Shown here piece after piece: positions 27,794-36,671 of a DNA stretch of 64,000 nt. The translations under genes and the position numbers were made by a program. The notes below the pieces were generated by a model that saw only the letters and a list, made by a program, of their open reading frames with translations, was not told where the DNA came from and did not search any database. The DNA is from Oxalicibacterium flavum (GTDB lineage Bacteria; Pseudomonadota; Gammaproteobacteria; Burkholderiales; Burkholderiaceae_D). The first letter of the stretch is position 1. Each line of letters begins with the position of its first letter. The stretch spans positions 310,001 through 374,000 of the forward strand of contig NZ_BMCG01000003.1 in the NCBI RefSeq assembly GCF_014635065.1. Direction: 5' to 3'.

Positions 27794-29077
27794 ATGAAGA
27801 TCCATATCAAGAATGGTCGCCTGATCGATCCGGCAAACGGCATCGATGCCCGGCAGGACATCTATATTGCGGCAGGTCGGATCGTCGGCATCGGCCACGC
27901 GCCCGACGGTTTTTCGGCGAGCAAGGTGATCGACGCCAGCAGCCTGGTGGTGGCACCCGGTCTGGTCGATCTTTCTGCGCGCCTGCGCGAACCGGGGTAC
28001 GAACACAAGGCCACACTGGAGTCGGAAATGCAGGCGGCGGTGCAGGGCGGCGTGACCTCGCTGGTGTGCCCTCCCGATACCGATCCGGTGCTCGACGAAC
28101 CGGGACTGGTCGAGATGCTCAAGCATCGCGCACGCTTGCTGAACCAGGCGCATGTCTATCCGCTCGGCGCGCTGACCATGAAGCTGCAGGGCGAGGCCTT
28201 GACAGAGATGGCGGAGCTGACCGATGCCGGTTGCGTCGGCTTCTCGCAGGCCGACCAGCCGATCCTCGATACCACGGTCCTGTTGCGCGCCCTGCAATAT
28301 GCGAAGACCTTCGACTTCACGGTCTGGCTGCGTCCGCAGGATCCGCATATCGGGCGCAGCGGCGTCGCGCACAGTGGCCCGGTGGCATCGCGCCTCGGAT
28401 TGGCCGGGGTGCCGGTGATGGCCGAGACCATTGCACTGCATACCATTCTGGAGCTGGTGCGTGTGACCGGTGCGCGCGTGCACCTGTGCCGCATGTCGTC
28501 GGCTGCCGGTCTGGAACTGGTGCGCGCGGCGAAGAAGGAGGGCTTGCCGATCACCTGTGACGTCGGTGCGCATCACGTGCACATGACGGAATTCGACATC
28601 GGCTTCTTCGATGCCAACGCGCGCCTGGCGCCGCCCTTGCGCGGTCAGCGCGATCGCGATGCGATTCGTGCCGGCCTGCTGGATGGCACCATCGATGCCA
28701 TCTGTTCCGACCACACGCCGGTGGACGACGACGAAAAACTGCTGCCGTTCGGCGAAGCGTCGTCCGGCGCCACCGGCCTCGAACTGCTGTTGTCGCTGGC
28801 CCTGAAGTGGGGTGAGGAATGCGCGGAGTCGAAGAAGGGCATGGCGCAGGCGATTGCCAAGGTCACCAGCGATGCCGCGCGCATCGTCGGTCTGCAGGCC
28901 GGGCAGTTGGCCGTCGGCAGCGTGGCCGATCTGTGCCTGTTCGATCCGGCCGTGCGCTGGAAGGTGAGTGCCGCCGAGCTGGCCAGCCAGGGCAAACATA
29001 CGCCTTTTCTCGGCTATGAGCTGACCGGGCAGGTCAGGACCACGATTGTGGCGGGTCATATCGCCTTCCAGCGCTGA
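27794..29077 (+). CDS. pyrX: Non-catalytic dihydroorotase homologue (PyrC'/PyrX), ATCase partner
   Basis: A 427-residue amidohydrolase-fold protein of the type I dihydroorotase family that has lost its metal ligands. The usual DxHxHxREPG is DLSARLREPG, replacing both histidines by serine and arginine, and the later SDHAPH-type motif is SDHTPVDDDEK, removing another histidine. In Pseudomonas such inactive PyrC' proteins are structurally required for aspartate carbamoyltransferase, forming a dodecamer with PyrB. The same role is inferred here from sequence and the adjacent pyrB. A functional dihydroorotase must be elsewhere in the genome. Confidence 0.92.
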   Translation: MKIHIKNGRLIDPANGIDARQDIYIAAGRIVGIGHAPDGFSASKVIDASSLVVAPGLVDLSARLREPGYEHKATLESEMQAAVQGGVTSLVCPPDTDPVLDEPGLVEMLKHRARLLNQAHVYPLGALTMKLQGEALTEMAELTDAGCVGFSQADQPILDTTVLLRALQYAKTFDFTVWLRPQDPHIGRSGVAHSGPVASRLGLAGVPVMAETIALHTILELVRVTGARVHLCRMSSAAGLELVRAAKKEGLPITCDVGAHHVHMTEFDIGFFDANARLAPPLRGQRDRDAIRAGLLDGTIDAICSDHTPVDDDEKLLPFGEASSGATGLELLLSLALKWGEECAESKKGMAQAIAKVTSDAARIVGLQAGQLAVGSVADLCLFDPAVRWKVSAAELASQGKHTPFLGYELTGQVRTTIVAGHIAFQR

Positions 29078-29111
29078 GCACGATGCCGGTCATTTCGCAG
29101 CAGGGTGTCGC

Positions 29112-29843
29112 GTGACTGTCTTTTCCTTCCTGCGTGTCCTCCTGCATTTGCTGCAGGGACTGGCGACCAGTGCCTTCGTGTTTCCGTTTGCCAATCCGGC
29201 CCGGCGCGAAGTGCTGGTCCGGAACTGGTCCGCTGCGCTGTTGCGCATCCTGCGCGTGCAACTCGATGCACGCTTCGTCGACGGCGCGCCATCACAGCGC
29301 AACGCGCTGGTGGTTGCCAATCATGTGTCCTGGCTGGACATCTTTGTCGTCAATGCGGTGCAGCCCTGTCACTTCGTTGCCAAGGCCGACATCCGCAACT
29401 GGCCGGTGCTGGGCTGGCTATGCGAAAAGGCCGGTACCATCTTCATCGCACGCGGCCGACAGCGTGAAGTGCGGCGTGTGCAGGAGGGACTGGTGGTCGG
29501 CATTCTGCGCGGCCAGCGTATTGCCTTTTTCCCGGAAGGCACGACGTCGGCCCAGGGCGAGCTGCTGCCGTTCCATTCCAACCTGTTCGAAGCCGCGATC
29601 ACGGCCGGCGTGCCGGTCAAGCCGTATGCGCTGCGCTATCTCGATGCCCAGGGCGCGCTGCATCCTGCGGCGAATTTTGTCGGTGAGACGACTTTCGTCG
29701 ATAGCCTGATGATGATCCTGAAAGCGCGCGGCATGCGTGCGCAGCTGATCGAGCTGCCGCTCATCGACGGGACAGGCTTGCAGCGAAGGGAGCTGGCGCA
29801 ACATGCGCGGCTGGCAATTGCCGACGCGTTGCAGACAGGGTAA
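29112..29843 (+). CDS. PlsC-family 1-acylglycerol-3-phosphate O-acyltransferase
   Basis: A 243-residue inner-membrane acyltransferase of the PlsC family, adding an acyl chain to lysophosphatidate or a related acceptor. A hydrophobic N-terminus (residues 1-25) is followed by the catalytic NHVSWLDIF (HX4D), VAKADIRNWPVLGWLCEKAG, the substrate motif AFFPEGTTSAQGELLPF and a later VPVKPYALRY. The GTG at 29112 is preferred because it gives the membrane helix at the N-terminus; an earlier in-frame start lies inside pyrX. Exact acceptor is uncertain: a paralogue such as an ornithine-lipid enzyme is possible. Convergent with apaH, with stop codons abutting. Confidence 0.85.
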   Translation: MTVFSFLRVLLHLLQGLATSAFVFPFANPARREVLVRNWSAALLRILRVQLDARFVDGAPSQRNALVVANHVSWLDIFVVNAVQPCHFVAKADIRNWPVLGWLCEKAGTIFIARGRQREVRRVQEGLVVGILRGQRIAFFPEGTTSAQGELLPFHSNLFEAAITAGVPVKPYALRYLDAQGALHPAANFVGETTFVDSLMMILKARGMRAQLIELPLIDGTGLQRRELAQHARLAIADALQTG

Positions 29844-30668
29844 TCAGCGTTTCCCGGGTTTCTGATGTTGCGGGCAGTCAACCTGCACCAGCGAGCGATC
29901 CTGCAGGTTCACGGCAGTCAGCTTGCCGCCCCACACGCAACCGGTATCGAGCCCGACCAGTCGCGGCCGCATCAGCAATCCCAGTGTGGACCAATGCCCG
30001 AATACCACGGTGGTATCGGCCGTGCGGCGATCCGGCAGTTCGAACCAGGGCATCAGGCCTTCCGGTATGCGGTCGATGCCTTCGGCCGTCTTGAAATCCA
30101 TCACGCCGTCGCTGCTGCACAGGCGCATGCGGGTCAGCGCGTTGACGATGACGCGCAGGCGCTCGATGCCGCGCAGATCATCGCTCCAGGCCGCAGGCGT
30201 ATTGCCATACATGGCACCCAGAAAATCCGCCCAGTATGTTCCCTGCAGTTCCTGTTCGACCTCGCGTGACAAGGCGACTGTCTGCGCGGCACTCCATTGC
30301 GGCAGTACGCCCGCATGCACGAACAGATGATCGCCGTCGGCAAAGGCCAGCGGTTGTCGTCGCAGCCAGCCGACCAGTTCGTCGCGGTCTTCGGCCTGCA
30401 GGATGTCGTCCAGCGTGTCGGATGCATGGGGTTGCCGCAGTCCGCAGGCGACTGCCAGCAGATTCAGGTCGTGATTGCCGAGTACGATGCGGGCGCGCTC
30501 GCCCAGCGCCTGTACCTGGCGCAAGGTTGCCAGCGAACGGGGGCCGCGGTTGACGATGTCGCCGACAAAAACAAACTTCGCGCCGGGAGTGCGTGTTTCA
30601 ATCCTTTCAAGAAGAAGGGACAATTGATCGTGGCAGCCCTGCAGGTCGCCAATGGCATAGGTGGTCAT
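29844..30668 (-). CDS. apaH: Symmetrical bis(5'-nucleosyl)-tetraphosphatase
   Basis: ApaH cleaves Ap4A to two ADP, controlling this alarmone and removing Np4 caps from RNA. The 274-residue metallophosphoesterase begins [20 protein letters not shown], then [46 protein letters not shown] and [11 protein letters not shown], with a final [16 protein letters not shown]. All metal ligands of the family are present. Divergent from the H-NS-type gene over a long AT-rich gap. Confidence 0.96.
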   Translation of the reverse strand: MTTYAIGDLQGCHDQLSLLLERIETRTPGAKFVFVGDIVNRGPRSLATLRQVQALGERARIVLGNHDLNLLAVACGLRQPHASDTLDDILQAEDRDELVGWLRRQPLAFADGDHLFVHAGVLPQWSAAQTVALSREVEQELQGTYWADFLGAMYGNTPAAWSDDLRGIERLRVIVNALTRMRLCSSDGVMDFKTAEGIDRIPEGLMPWFELPDRRTADTTVVFGHWSTLGLLMRPRLVGLDTGCVWGGKLTAVNLQDRSLVQVDCPQHQKPGKR

Positions 30669-31141
30669 AAAACTCGAATAAGAAGGGAATATGTTTTGAG
30701 CGGAAAACAGATGGATATTTTGCCGCGTATCCGGTTTTAATGCATGAAGAACTAATTACAGCCACTAATTACAGCCGCATTTCTCACCAAGGTAATGAAT
30801 AGAACATTATTCGCGGTTCGATGTTTTAATTGTCGTCGCCCTTTACATACAAAAAAATTTCAACAAGGAAATGCACTGCACTTCATGCGATTCTGCGGTA
30901 GCCCTTATCCATATTGAGGTTTGAAGTCATTTTGTTTTGCGTGCCGATAAAAAAGTTAATATAAATGAAACTATTTTTAACGGCGCCAGTCTGAATCTCC
31001 TGATTCACCCGGCGAGGCGGAATTAGATATTCCGACTTTGCCGATTGAATTCTTCGATATTCAGGTATTTAATGCAAAGCCAATTGCAGACTGGTAAAGT
31101 ATTCGCTGTTTTTATTTGAATATCGTCGAAAGGAAACTCTC
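30669..31141. other. AT-rich intergenic region between apaH and the H-NS-type gene
   Basis: 473 bases, visibly richer in A+T than the flanks and without a supportable gene. It presumably holds the promoters of both divergent genes, including a long leader for the H-NS-type gene. A perfect 13-bp tandem repeat lies at 30751-30776. A nine-codon open frame near 30964 is too short to support. Confidence 0.6.
30751..30776. repeat. Perfect 13-bp tandem direct repeat
   Basis: ACTAATTACAGCC occurs twice back to back (30751-30763 and 30764-30776), upstream of the H-NS-type gene and about 80 bases before apaH. It may be a duplicated regulator site or a replication-slippage product. Confidence 0.8.
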
Positions 31142-31462
31142 ATGGATTTATCCGCATTGTCGCTGACCGAATTGTCGGATTTGCAGGAACAGATCAAGCA
31201 GGAATTCAAGAAACGCCAGAAACAGGAAGTCGTGCGTGCGCGTGAACAGATCATCGCCATTGCACAAAGCGTCGGCGTGCCGCTCGACGAGCTGCTCGGT
31301 GCCGGTGGCGGCAAGGTCAAGACCAAGACCCGCAAGCCGGTCGCAGTGCGCTATCGTCATCCTGACAATTCCTCTCTGCAATGGACCGGTCGCGGTCGCC
31401 AGCCTCAATGGGTCAAGGATTGGCTGGCAAGCGGCAAATCGCTGGATGCCCTGGGAGTCTGA
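31142..31462 (+). CDS. H-NS family nucleoid-associated protein
   Basis: A 106-residue DNA-binding protein of the H-NS/Bp-type family that silences AT-rich DNA. Residues 1-50 form the coiled-coil oligomerisation region (LSALSLTELSDLQEQIKQEF). A basic linker (KVKTKTRKPVAVRYRH) follows, then the C-terminal DNA-binding motif LQWTGRGRQPQWVKDWLASG. The AT-rich upstream region is typical of autoregulated hns-type genes. Ribosome site GAAAGGAAA precedes the ATG. Confidence 0.93.
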   Translation: MDLSALSLTELSDLQEQIKQEFKKRQKQEVVRAREQIIAIAQSVGVPLDELLGAGGGKVKTKTRKPVAVRYRHPDNSSLQWTGRGRQPQWVKDWLASGKSLDALGV

Positions 31463-31491
31463 GACAACATTTGACAGGATAGCGATCAGAC

Positions 31492-32868
<1,377 letters not shown>

Positions 32869-32885
32869 ACGCATCGATCCCTTTG

Positions 32886-32913
32886 GAAAAAGCCGGCGAA
32901 AGCCGGCTTTTTT
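32886..32913 (+). terminator. Terminator after the phosphohexomutase gene
   Basis: GC-rich 8-bp arms AAGCCGGC (32890-32897) and GCCGGCTT (32902-32909), A-rich on the left and a run of Ts on the right, 18 bases after the stop. Classic Rho-independent form. Confidence 0.9.
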
Positions 32914-32919
32914 GCTTGT

Positions 32920-32953
32920 ACGGTACCGCGCAATTTCTTTTTCACGGTACCGC
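32920..32953. repeat. Two copies of a 10-bp motif upstream of waaA
   Basis: ACGGTACCGC occurs at 32920-32929 and 32944-32953; each copy contains the 8-bp palindrome CGGTACCG. Spacing is 24 bases centre to centre. A CATAAT -10-like hexamer follows at about 32959. The arrangement suggests a paired operator, but no known regulator is assigned. Confidence 0.4.
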
Positions 32954-33027
32954 TACGGCATAATACGGCTGATGCGATTTCCCCTCATTTTCTCCGTGCA
33001 GTTTGCGACGGATATCCGTCACTCGCC

Positions 33028-34305
33028 ATGCGCCTGATCTATTCGATTGCATGGTGGCTCGCCTTGCCGCTGGTGCTGCTGCGGTTGTTCATTCGCGGCC
33101 GCAAGGAGTCCGGTTACCGTCGCCATGTGGCGGAGCGTCTCGGTTTCTATGGCGACGTCCGGCTCGCACGCGAATTGCCCGTTCTATGGGTGCATGCGGT
33201 CTCGGTTGGCGAGACGCGCGCCGCACAGCCATTGGTCGAAGCGTTGCTGGACGCATATCCCGACCATGTCGTCCTGCTGACGCACATGACCCCGACCGGC
33301 CGCGCCACCGGCCGTTCGCTGTTCGACAAGGAGTCGCGCGTGGTGCAGAGCTATCTGCCATATGACACCGGCTGGATGGTCGGACGGTTCCTGCGCCGTT
33401 TCCGGCCGCGTCTGTGCGTACTGATGGAAACGGAGGTCTGGCCCAACGTCATGCGGCAATGCCGCCGCCATCAGGTACCGGTGGCGCTGGTCAATGCGCG
33501 TCTTTCCGAGAAGTCGCTCAACAAGGCACTGCGCCTGCCCTCGCTGTTCGTCGAGGCCGCCAGGGCGATGACGGTCGTGGCCGCGCAAACCGACAGCGAT
33601 GCGGCGCGCGTGCGGCAACTTGGCGCGCCCGAGGTACATGTCACCGGCAGCATCAAGTTCGATATCGTGCCGCCGCCTGCCATGCTGGAACGCGGCGCTG
33701 CGTTGCGCACACGCTTTGGCAAACGTCCCGTGCTGGTCTGTGCCAATACGCGCGACGGCGAGGAATCACTGATTCTGGATGCATTGCCGACGCTGAATGT
33801 GGAGGATGTGCTGCTGATCATCGTGCCGCGTCATCCGCAGCGGTTTGACGATGTGGCGCAGCAGATCCGCTCGCGCGGTTTGTCATTGGCGCGCCGCTCG
33901 GAGTCCGGTGATGCGGTCATCGGGCGCGAGATCCGGGTCATGCTCGGCGACTCCATGGGCGAGATGTTTGCCTACTATGCGGCTGCCGATCTGGCCTGCG
34001 TCTGCGGCAGCCTGCTGCCATTGGGCGGGCATAACCTGATCGAGGCTTGTGCGGTCGGCAAGCCGGTTCTGGTGGGGCCTTATACCTTCAATTTCGCGGA
34101 GGCGGCAGAGAACGCGATTGCCGCCGGAGCGGCGCTGCGTGTCGAAGATGCCGAACAGATGATGCAGCAGGCCACGACGATTCTGCGAGATGCGCCGCTG
34201 CGCGCGGAGATGGGGGCGAACGCGCTGATATTTGCGCGCCAGCATGGCGGAGCGACGGCGCGTACGATGGCGCTGTTGAGACCACTGATAGAAGGCCGGG
34301 GATGA
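33028..34305 (+). CDS. waaA: 3-deoxy-D-manno-octulosonic acid (Kdo) transferase
   Basis: WaaA adds Kdo to lipid IVA on the cytoplasmic face of the inner membrane, the first step of LPS core synthesis. The 425-residue GT30 enzyme has an N-terminal membrane anchor (MRLIYSIAWWLALPLVLLRL), HAVSVGETRAAQPLVEALL with a conserved glutamate, LLTHMTPTGRATG, VLMETEVWPNVMRQC, the GT-B nucleotide region PRHPQRFDDVA and GHNLIEACAVGKPVLVGPYTF. Its stop overlaps the start of a small cysteine-tailed protein. Confidence 0.96.
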   Translation: MRLIYSIAWWLALPLVLLRLFIRGRKESGYRRHVAERLGFYGDVRLARELPVLWVHAVSVGETRAAQPLVEALLDAYPDHVVLLTHMTPTGRATGRSLFDKESRVVQSYLPYDTGWMVGRFLRRFRPRLCVLMETEVWPNVMRQCRRHQVPVALVNARLSEKSLNKALRLPSLFVEAARAMTVVAAQTDSDAARVRQLGAPEVHVTGSIKFDIVPPPAMLERGAALRTRFGKRPVLVCANTRDGEESLILDALPTLNVEDVLLIIVPRHPQRFDDVAQQIRSRGLSLARRSESGDAVIGREIRVMLGDSMGEMFAYYAAADLACVCGSLLPLGGHNLIEACAVGKPVLVGPYTFNFAEAAENAIAAGAALRVEDAEQMMQQATTILRDAPLRAEMGANALIFARQHGGATARTMALLRPLIEGRG

Positions 34306-34496
34306 TGAACGATTCGGAAAAGCAGACTGAAGACACGCTGCGGCAAGTGGCCGGGATAAATGCCGACAGCAAGTCCGGCACGCCGGCAGATAGCAAAGCG
34401 GAGCAGGCCGAACAGGGTGCCGAGCCGCCTATCGATTATCGACGGGTTGAACATGGTCATGGCCCGTGCAGCTGCTGCGGGCCGTACAGCGAATGA
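34302..34496 (+). CDS. Small cysteine-tailed protein coupled to waaA
   Basis: A 64-residue hydrophilic protein of unknown function. The first 45 residues are Glu/Asp/Lys/Ser/Ala-rich and probably disordered. The end reads IDYRRVEHGHGPCSCCGPYSE, three cysteines plus two histidines in nine positions, a plausible metal or redox site. Two ATGs (34302 and 34305) are available; the first overlaps the waaA stop by four bases with GGGG just upstream, implying coupled translation. I know no named family. The long frame further upstream overlaps waaA and is not believed. Confidence 0.65.
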   Translation: MMNDSEKQTEDTLRQVAGINADSKSGTPADSKAEQAEQGAEPPIDYRRVEHGHGPCSCCGPYSE

Positions 34497-34531
34497 TCGG
34501 AGCCGTCAGCGATAAGGGGCAACGATAAACG

Positions 34532-35122
34532 TCAACGATAAGCGTTGGCGCGATCGAGCAGGCGGTTCACTTCCCATTCAAGCGCGTCGAGATCGCGCTG
34601 CAGGCGTTCCTGTTCTACCCCGTTGAACCGGCCATTGGCACGCAGCTGTGCCTCGCGTCGGCTGATGTCGCGCTGACGCCGTTGCAGCCAGTGCGCCTCG
34701 TTCTGGGCAATCAGTCCATCGGCGATGCCATGATCGACGAGATTGTTGATATACGCCTGCCGCTGCGCCAGGCCAGGGGTACCACGCCGGCCGTCATGAC
34801 GATTCAGGCGGCGCTCCACATCGACGCGCATGGCCTCCAGATCACGCCATAGTGCATCGCGCTCCCGCGGGGAGGCATGCGGATTGCGGCGATAGCGCAT
34901 TTCCCGGAACTGGATATCGCGCTCGCGCTGATACAGTGCCTGCGCCTCCTGCGGCGTGATCAATCCTTGCGCCAGCCCATACTGGATCCGGGAGCGGATG
35001 TCCTGCTGCATCTGCTCCATCGTGACCGTGCTGAGCCGATCCGCGCGGGCTGGCAATGCGTGCATCCCTGCCAGCGTGGCAGCGAGCAGCAGTGTCAGTG
35101 TCAATCCTCTGGCGTTTTTCAT
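34532..35122 (-). CDS. Exported helical protein of unknown function
   Basis: A 196-residue protein with a signal peptide (about 1-27, LTLTLLLAATLAGMHALPARA then DR). The mature part has two similar halves, each with a GLITPQEAQAL- or GLIAQNEAHWL-type segment followed by QRERDIQFREMRYRRN or QRRQRDISRREAQLRAN. This is an internal duplication of a charged helical hairpin. Likely periplasmic. No cysteines or membrane segments in the mature part. No family recognised. It lies behind another small exported protein on the same strand. Confidence 0.75.
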   Translation of the reverse strand: MKNARGLTLTLLLAATLAGMHALPARADRLSTVTMEQMQQDIRSRIQYGLAQGLITPQEAQALYQRERDIQFREMRYRRNPHASPRERDALWRDLEAMRVDVERRLNRHDGRRGTPGLAQRQAYINNLVDHGIADGLIAQNEAHWLQRRQRDISRREAQLRANGRFNGVEQERLQRDLDALEWEVNRLLDRANAYR

Positions 35123-35164
35123 GCGAGTCGTCCGAGCTTGTTCGTCCGGCTGATTGCCTTGCCG

Positions 35165-35452
35165 TTATCGATGATGATGGCCATGGCCGCGATAATCGTG
35201 GCGATGATGGCGGTGCTTGTAATACTTGTGATGATAACGGTCGCCACGATAATAGGACGGATGCACATAAACCGGACGGGGTTGCACATACACCGGTCGC
35301 GGGTGCACATAGACGGGATGCGGCGAGACGTATACCGGAGCGGGCACGCCCACATGTACATCGACATTGACGCGCGCCATGGCGGGGGCCGCTGACAGGA
35401 GCAGGGCTGCGCCTGCAAGAACGGCTGCGAAAAGGCCTGAGAGTTTTTTCAT
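35165..35452 (-). CDS. Small exported Pro-Val-Tyr repeat protein with histidine-rich tail
   Basis: A 95-residue protein with a signal peptide (1-26, ending SAAPAMA). The mature part contains five tandem PVYVxPxP-type repeats (VPAPVYVSPHPVYVHPRP and on). The end is extremely rich in His, Tyr, Arg and Lys (YYKHRHHRHDYRGHGHHHR). The tail could bind metals or anionic polymers. Probably periplasmic or outer-membrane associated. No enzyme domain seen. Confidence 0.75.
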   Translation of the reverse strand: MKKLSGLFAAVLAGAALLLSAAPAMARVNVDVHVGVPAPVYVSPHPVYVHPRPVYVQPRPVYVHPSYYRGDRYHHKYYKHRHHRHDYRGHGHHHR

Positions 35453-35569
35453 GATCCATCTCCTGGTGACGATGAATCCATTACATAACAGGGCGCCGAC
35501 GATAACCAGCGTGAATTGGTAAGGAGTGTTACGACATGTTTCCCGCGCATGTCGTCCCGAGCTCGACGA

Positions 35570-36097
35570 TCAGGGGCGTGATGCTGCCGTGCAATCCGCA
35601 GCCAGCCAGCGGCCGCTGGTGTTGGCCTGCTCGTCAACGGTGACGCCATGCACCAGTCCCTTGAAGGCGGTCTTGCCGGTAAAGTGCTCGGCGTCGGCCA
35701 GTGTGGCCTCCGTCCAGCCGGTGCCATTCACCTGTTCGCCATCGCAGAACAGGTCGGCGGTAAAGCGATTGTCGCTCTGTCTTGCATTGCGCGCTTCGCA
35801 GCCCGACTGCCGATGATAGGAAGTCGGGGGAATATTGTGTGCTGCCATTTCAGGCGTCACGCATACCTGAGAACTGGCTGCGCCATCCTTGATGTCTGGC
35901 ATGACGAAGCCATACTGTTTGGCAAGGTTGCCAAGGTGGCGTCGCTGGTCTGGCGGCACCTGCTCCACCAGCGACAGCAGATTGGAACTGGCCGAGATTT
36001 CCCACAGGCCGGGGCGGATCTGCGGTTCGGCGGCATGGGCGGACAGCGCGGTGCCGCACAACAGCGATAAAAGAACGGTTTGCTTCAACGTGCGCAT
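35570..36097 (-). CDS. Exported DUF3617-family protein
   Basis: A 175-residue protein with a signal peptide (1-22, LLSLLCGTALSAHA then AE). The mature start EPQIRPGLWEISAS matches DUF3617 proteins, a group of unknown function common in Gram-negatives. Cysteines at VCVTPEMAA, SGCEARNA, LFCDGEQ and AADCTAA probably form two periplasmic disulfides. A 117-base gap separates it from the histidine-tailed gene. Confidence 0.8.
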   Translation of the reverse strand: MRTLKQTVLLSLLCGTALSAHAAEPQIRPGLWEISASSNLLSLVEQVPPDQRRHLGNLAKQYGFVMPDIKDGAASSQVCVTPEMAAHNIPPTSYHRQSGCEARNARQSDNRFTADLFCDGEQVNGTGWTEATLADAEHFTGKTAFKGLVHGVTVDEQANTSGRWLAADCTAASRP

Positions 36098-36295
36098 GAG
36101 AGAGCTCCATCGGATTGGCGATACCCGGCTTTGAGGTCAAAGCGGCAAGAGAGGTTCCTTTGCCCGAATAGTAGGGTATGCTTGTTGCCGGTTTTCATGT
36201 CACCATTGAAATCGCAACAAGATATCCCATATAAAGGGGATACGAAAAACACCGAGATAAGCCGAAAATACGGCAACAAAAGGAGAAACTGCAGT

Positions 36296-36592
36296 ATGGC
36301 AATTGAATTACCCCCGAACGTCACCGCACAACGCAAACCGATTTCCCCCACCTCCTACGAATATATTTTCAGGCATAGCGAACTGGGCCAGCTTGGCCGC
36401 CTTTTGCTCAATGTCTGTGCCTCCGGCACTTCCAGAATCATCTGTCTGGTTCATGGACAGCCTGGCGACACGCTCACCGAGCAGCGTCGCGCCGTGTTCG
36501 AACCGCTGGCGCACAAGCTTGCGGAGCAGATGCGTTCGAAGCTGACATTCGCAAAGGGACCGACCGATCCGCAGTTGCCTGCCATGGCCTGA
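36296..36592 (+). CDS. Hypothetical protein, 98 residues
   Basis: A soluble protein without recognised domains, signal peptide or membrane helix. It starts MAIELPPNVTAQRKPISPTS, has a central hydrophobic stretch LGRLLLNVCASGTSRIICLV with two cysteines, and a charged helical C-terminus (LAEQMRSKLTFAKG). A good AAGGAGAAA ribosome site precedes the ATG, and a strong hairpin follows the stop, which supports a real gene. Upstream sequence is AT-richer than average. Function unknown. Confidence 0.65.
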   Translation: MAIELPPNVTAQRKPISPTSYEYIFRHSELGQLGRLLLNVCASGTSRIICLVHGQPGDTLTEQRRAVFEPLAHKLAEQMRSKLTFAKGPTDPQLPAMA

Positions 36593-36611
36593 TATCGCCA
36601 TCCGCATCCCA

Positions 36612-36643
36612 TAAAAAAAGAGGCCCGCAAGGGCCTCTTTTTC
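36612..36643. terminator. Bidirectional terminator between the 98-aa gene and the efflux operon
   Basis: AGAGGCCC/GGGCCTCT arms with a GCAA loop (36619-36638), flanked by A-tract on the left and T-tract on the right. It serves both the plus-strand small gene and the minus-strand efflux operon ending at 36672. Confidence 0.92.
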
Positions 36644-36671
36644 GTTCGGCAGGGTTTTCCTCCCGGATACC

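Noticed and set aside
26651..29059. 802-codon minus-strand open frame opposite pyrB and pyrX
   Set aside because: Antisense shadow; composition is Arg/His/Gln/Gly-rich and no domain is present.
30964..30993. Nine-codon leader peptide before the H-NS-type gene
   Set aside because: Too short and without a ribosome site or attenuator-like hairpins.
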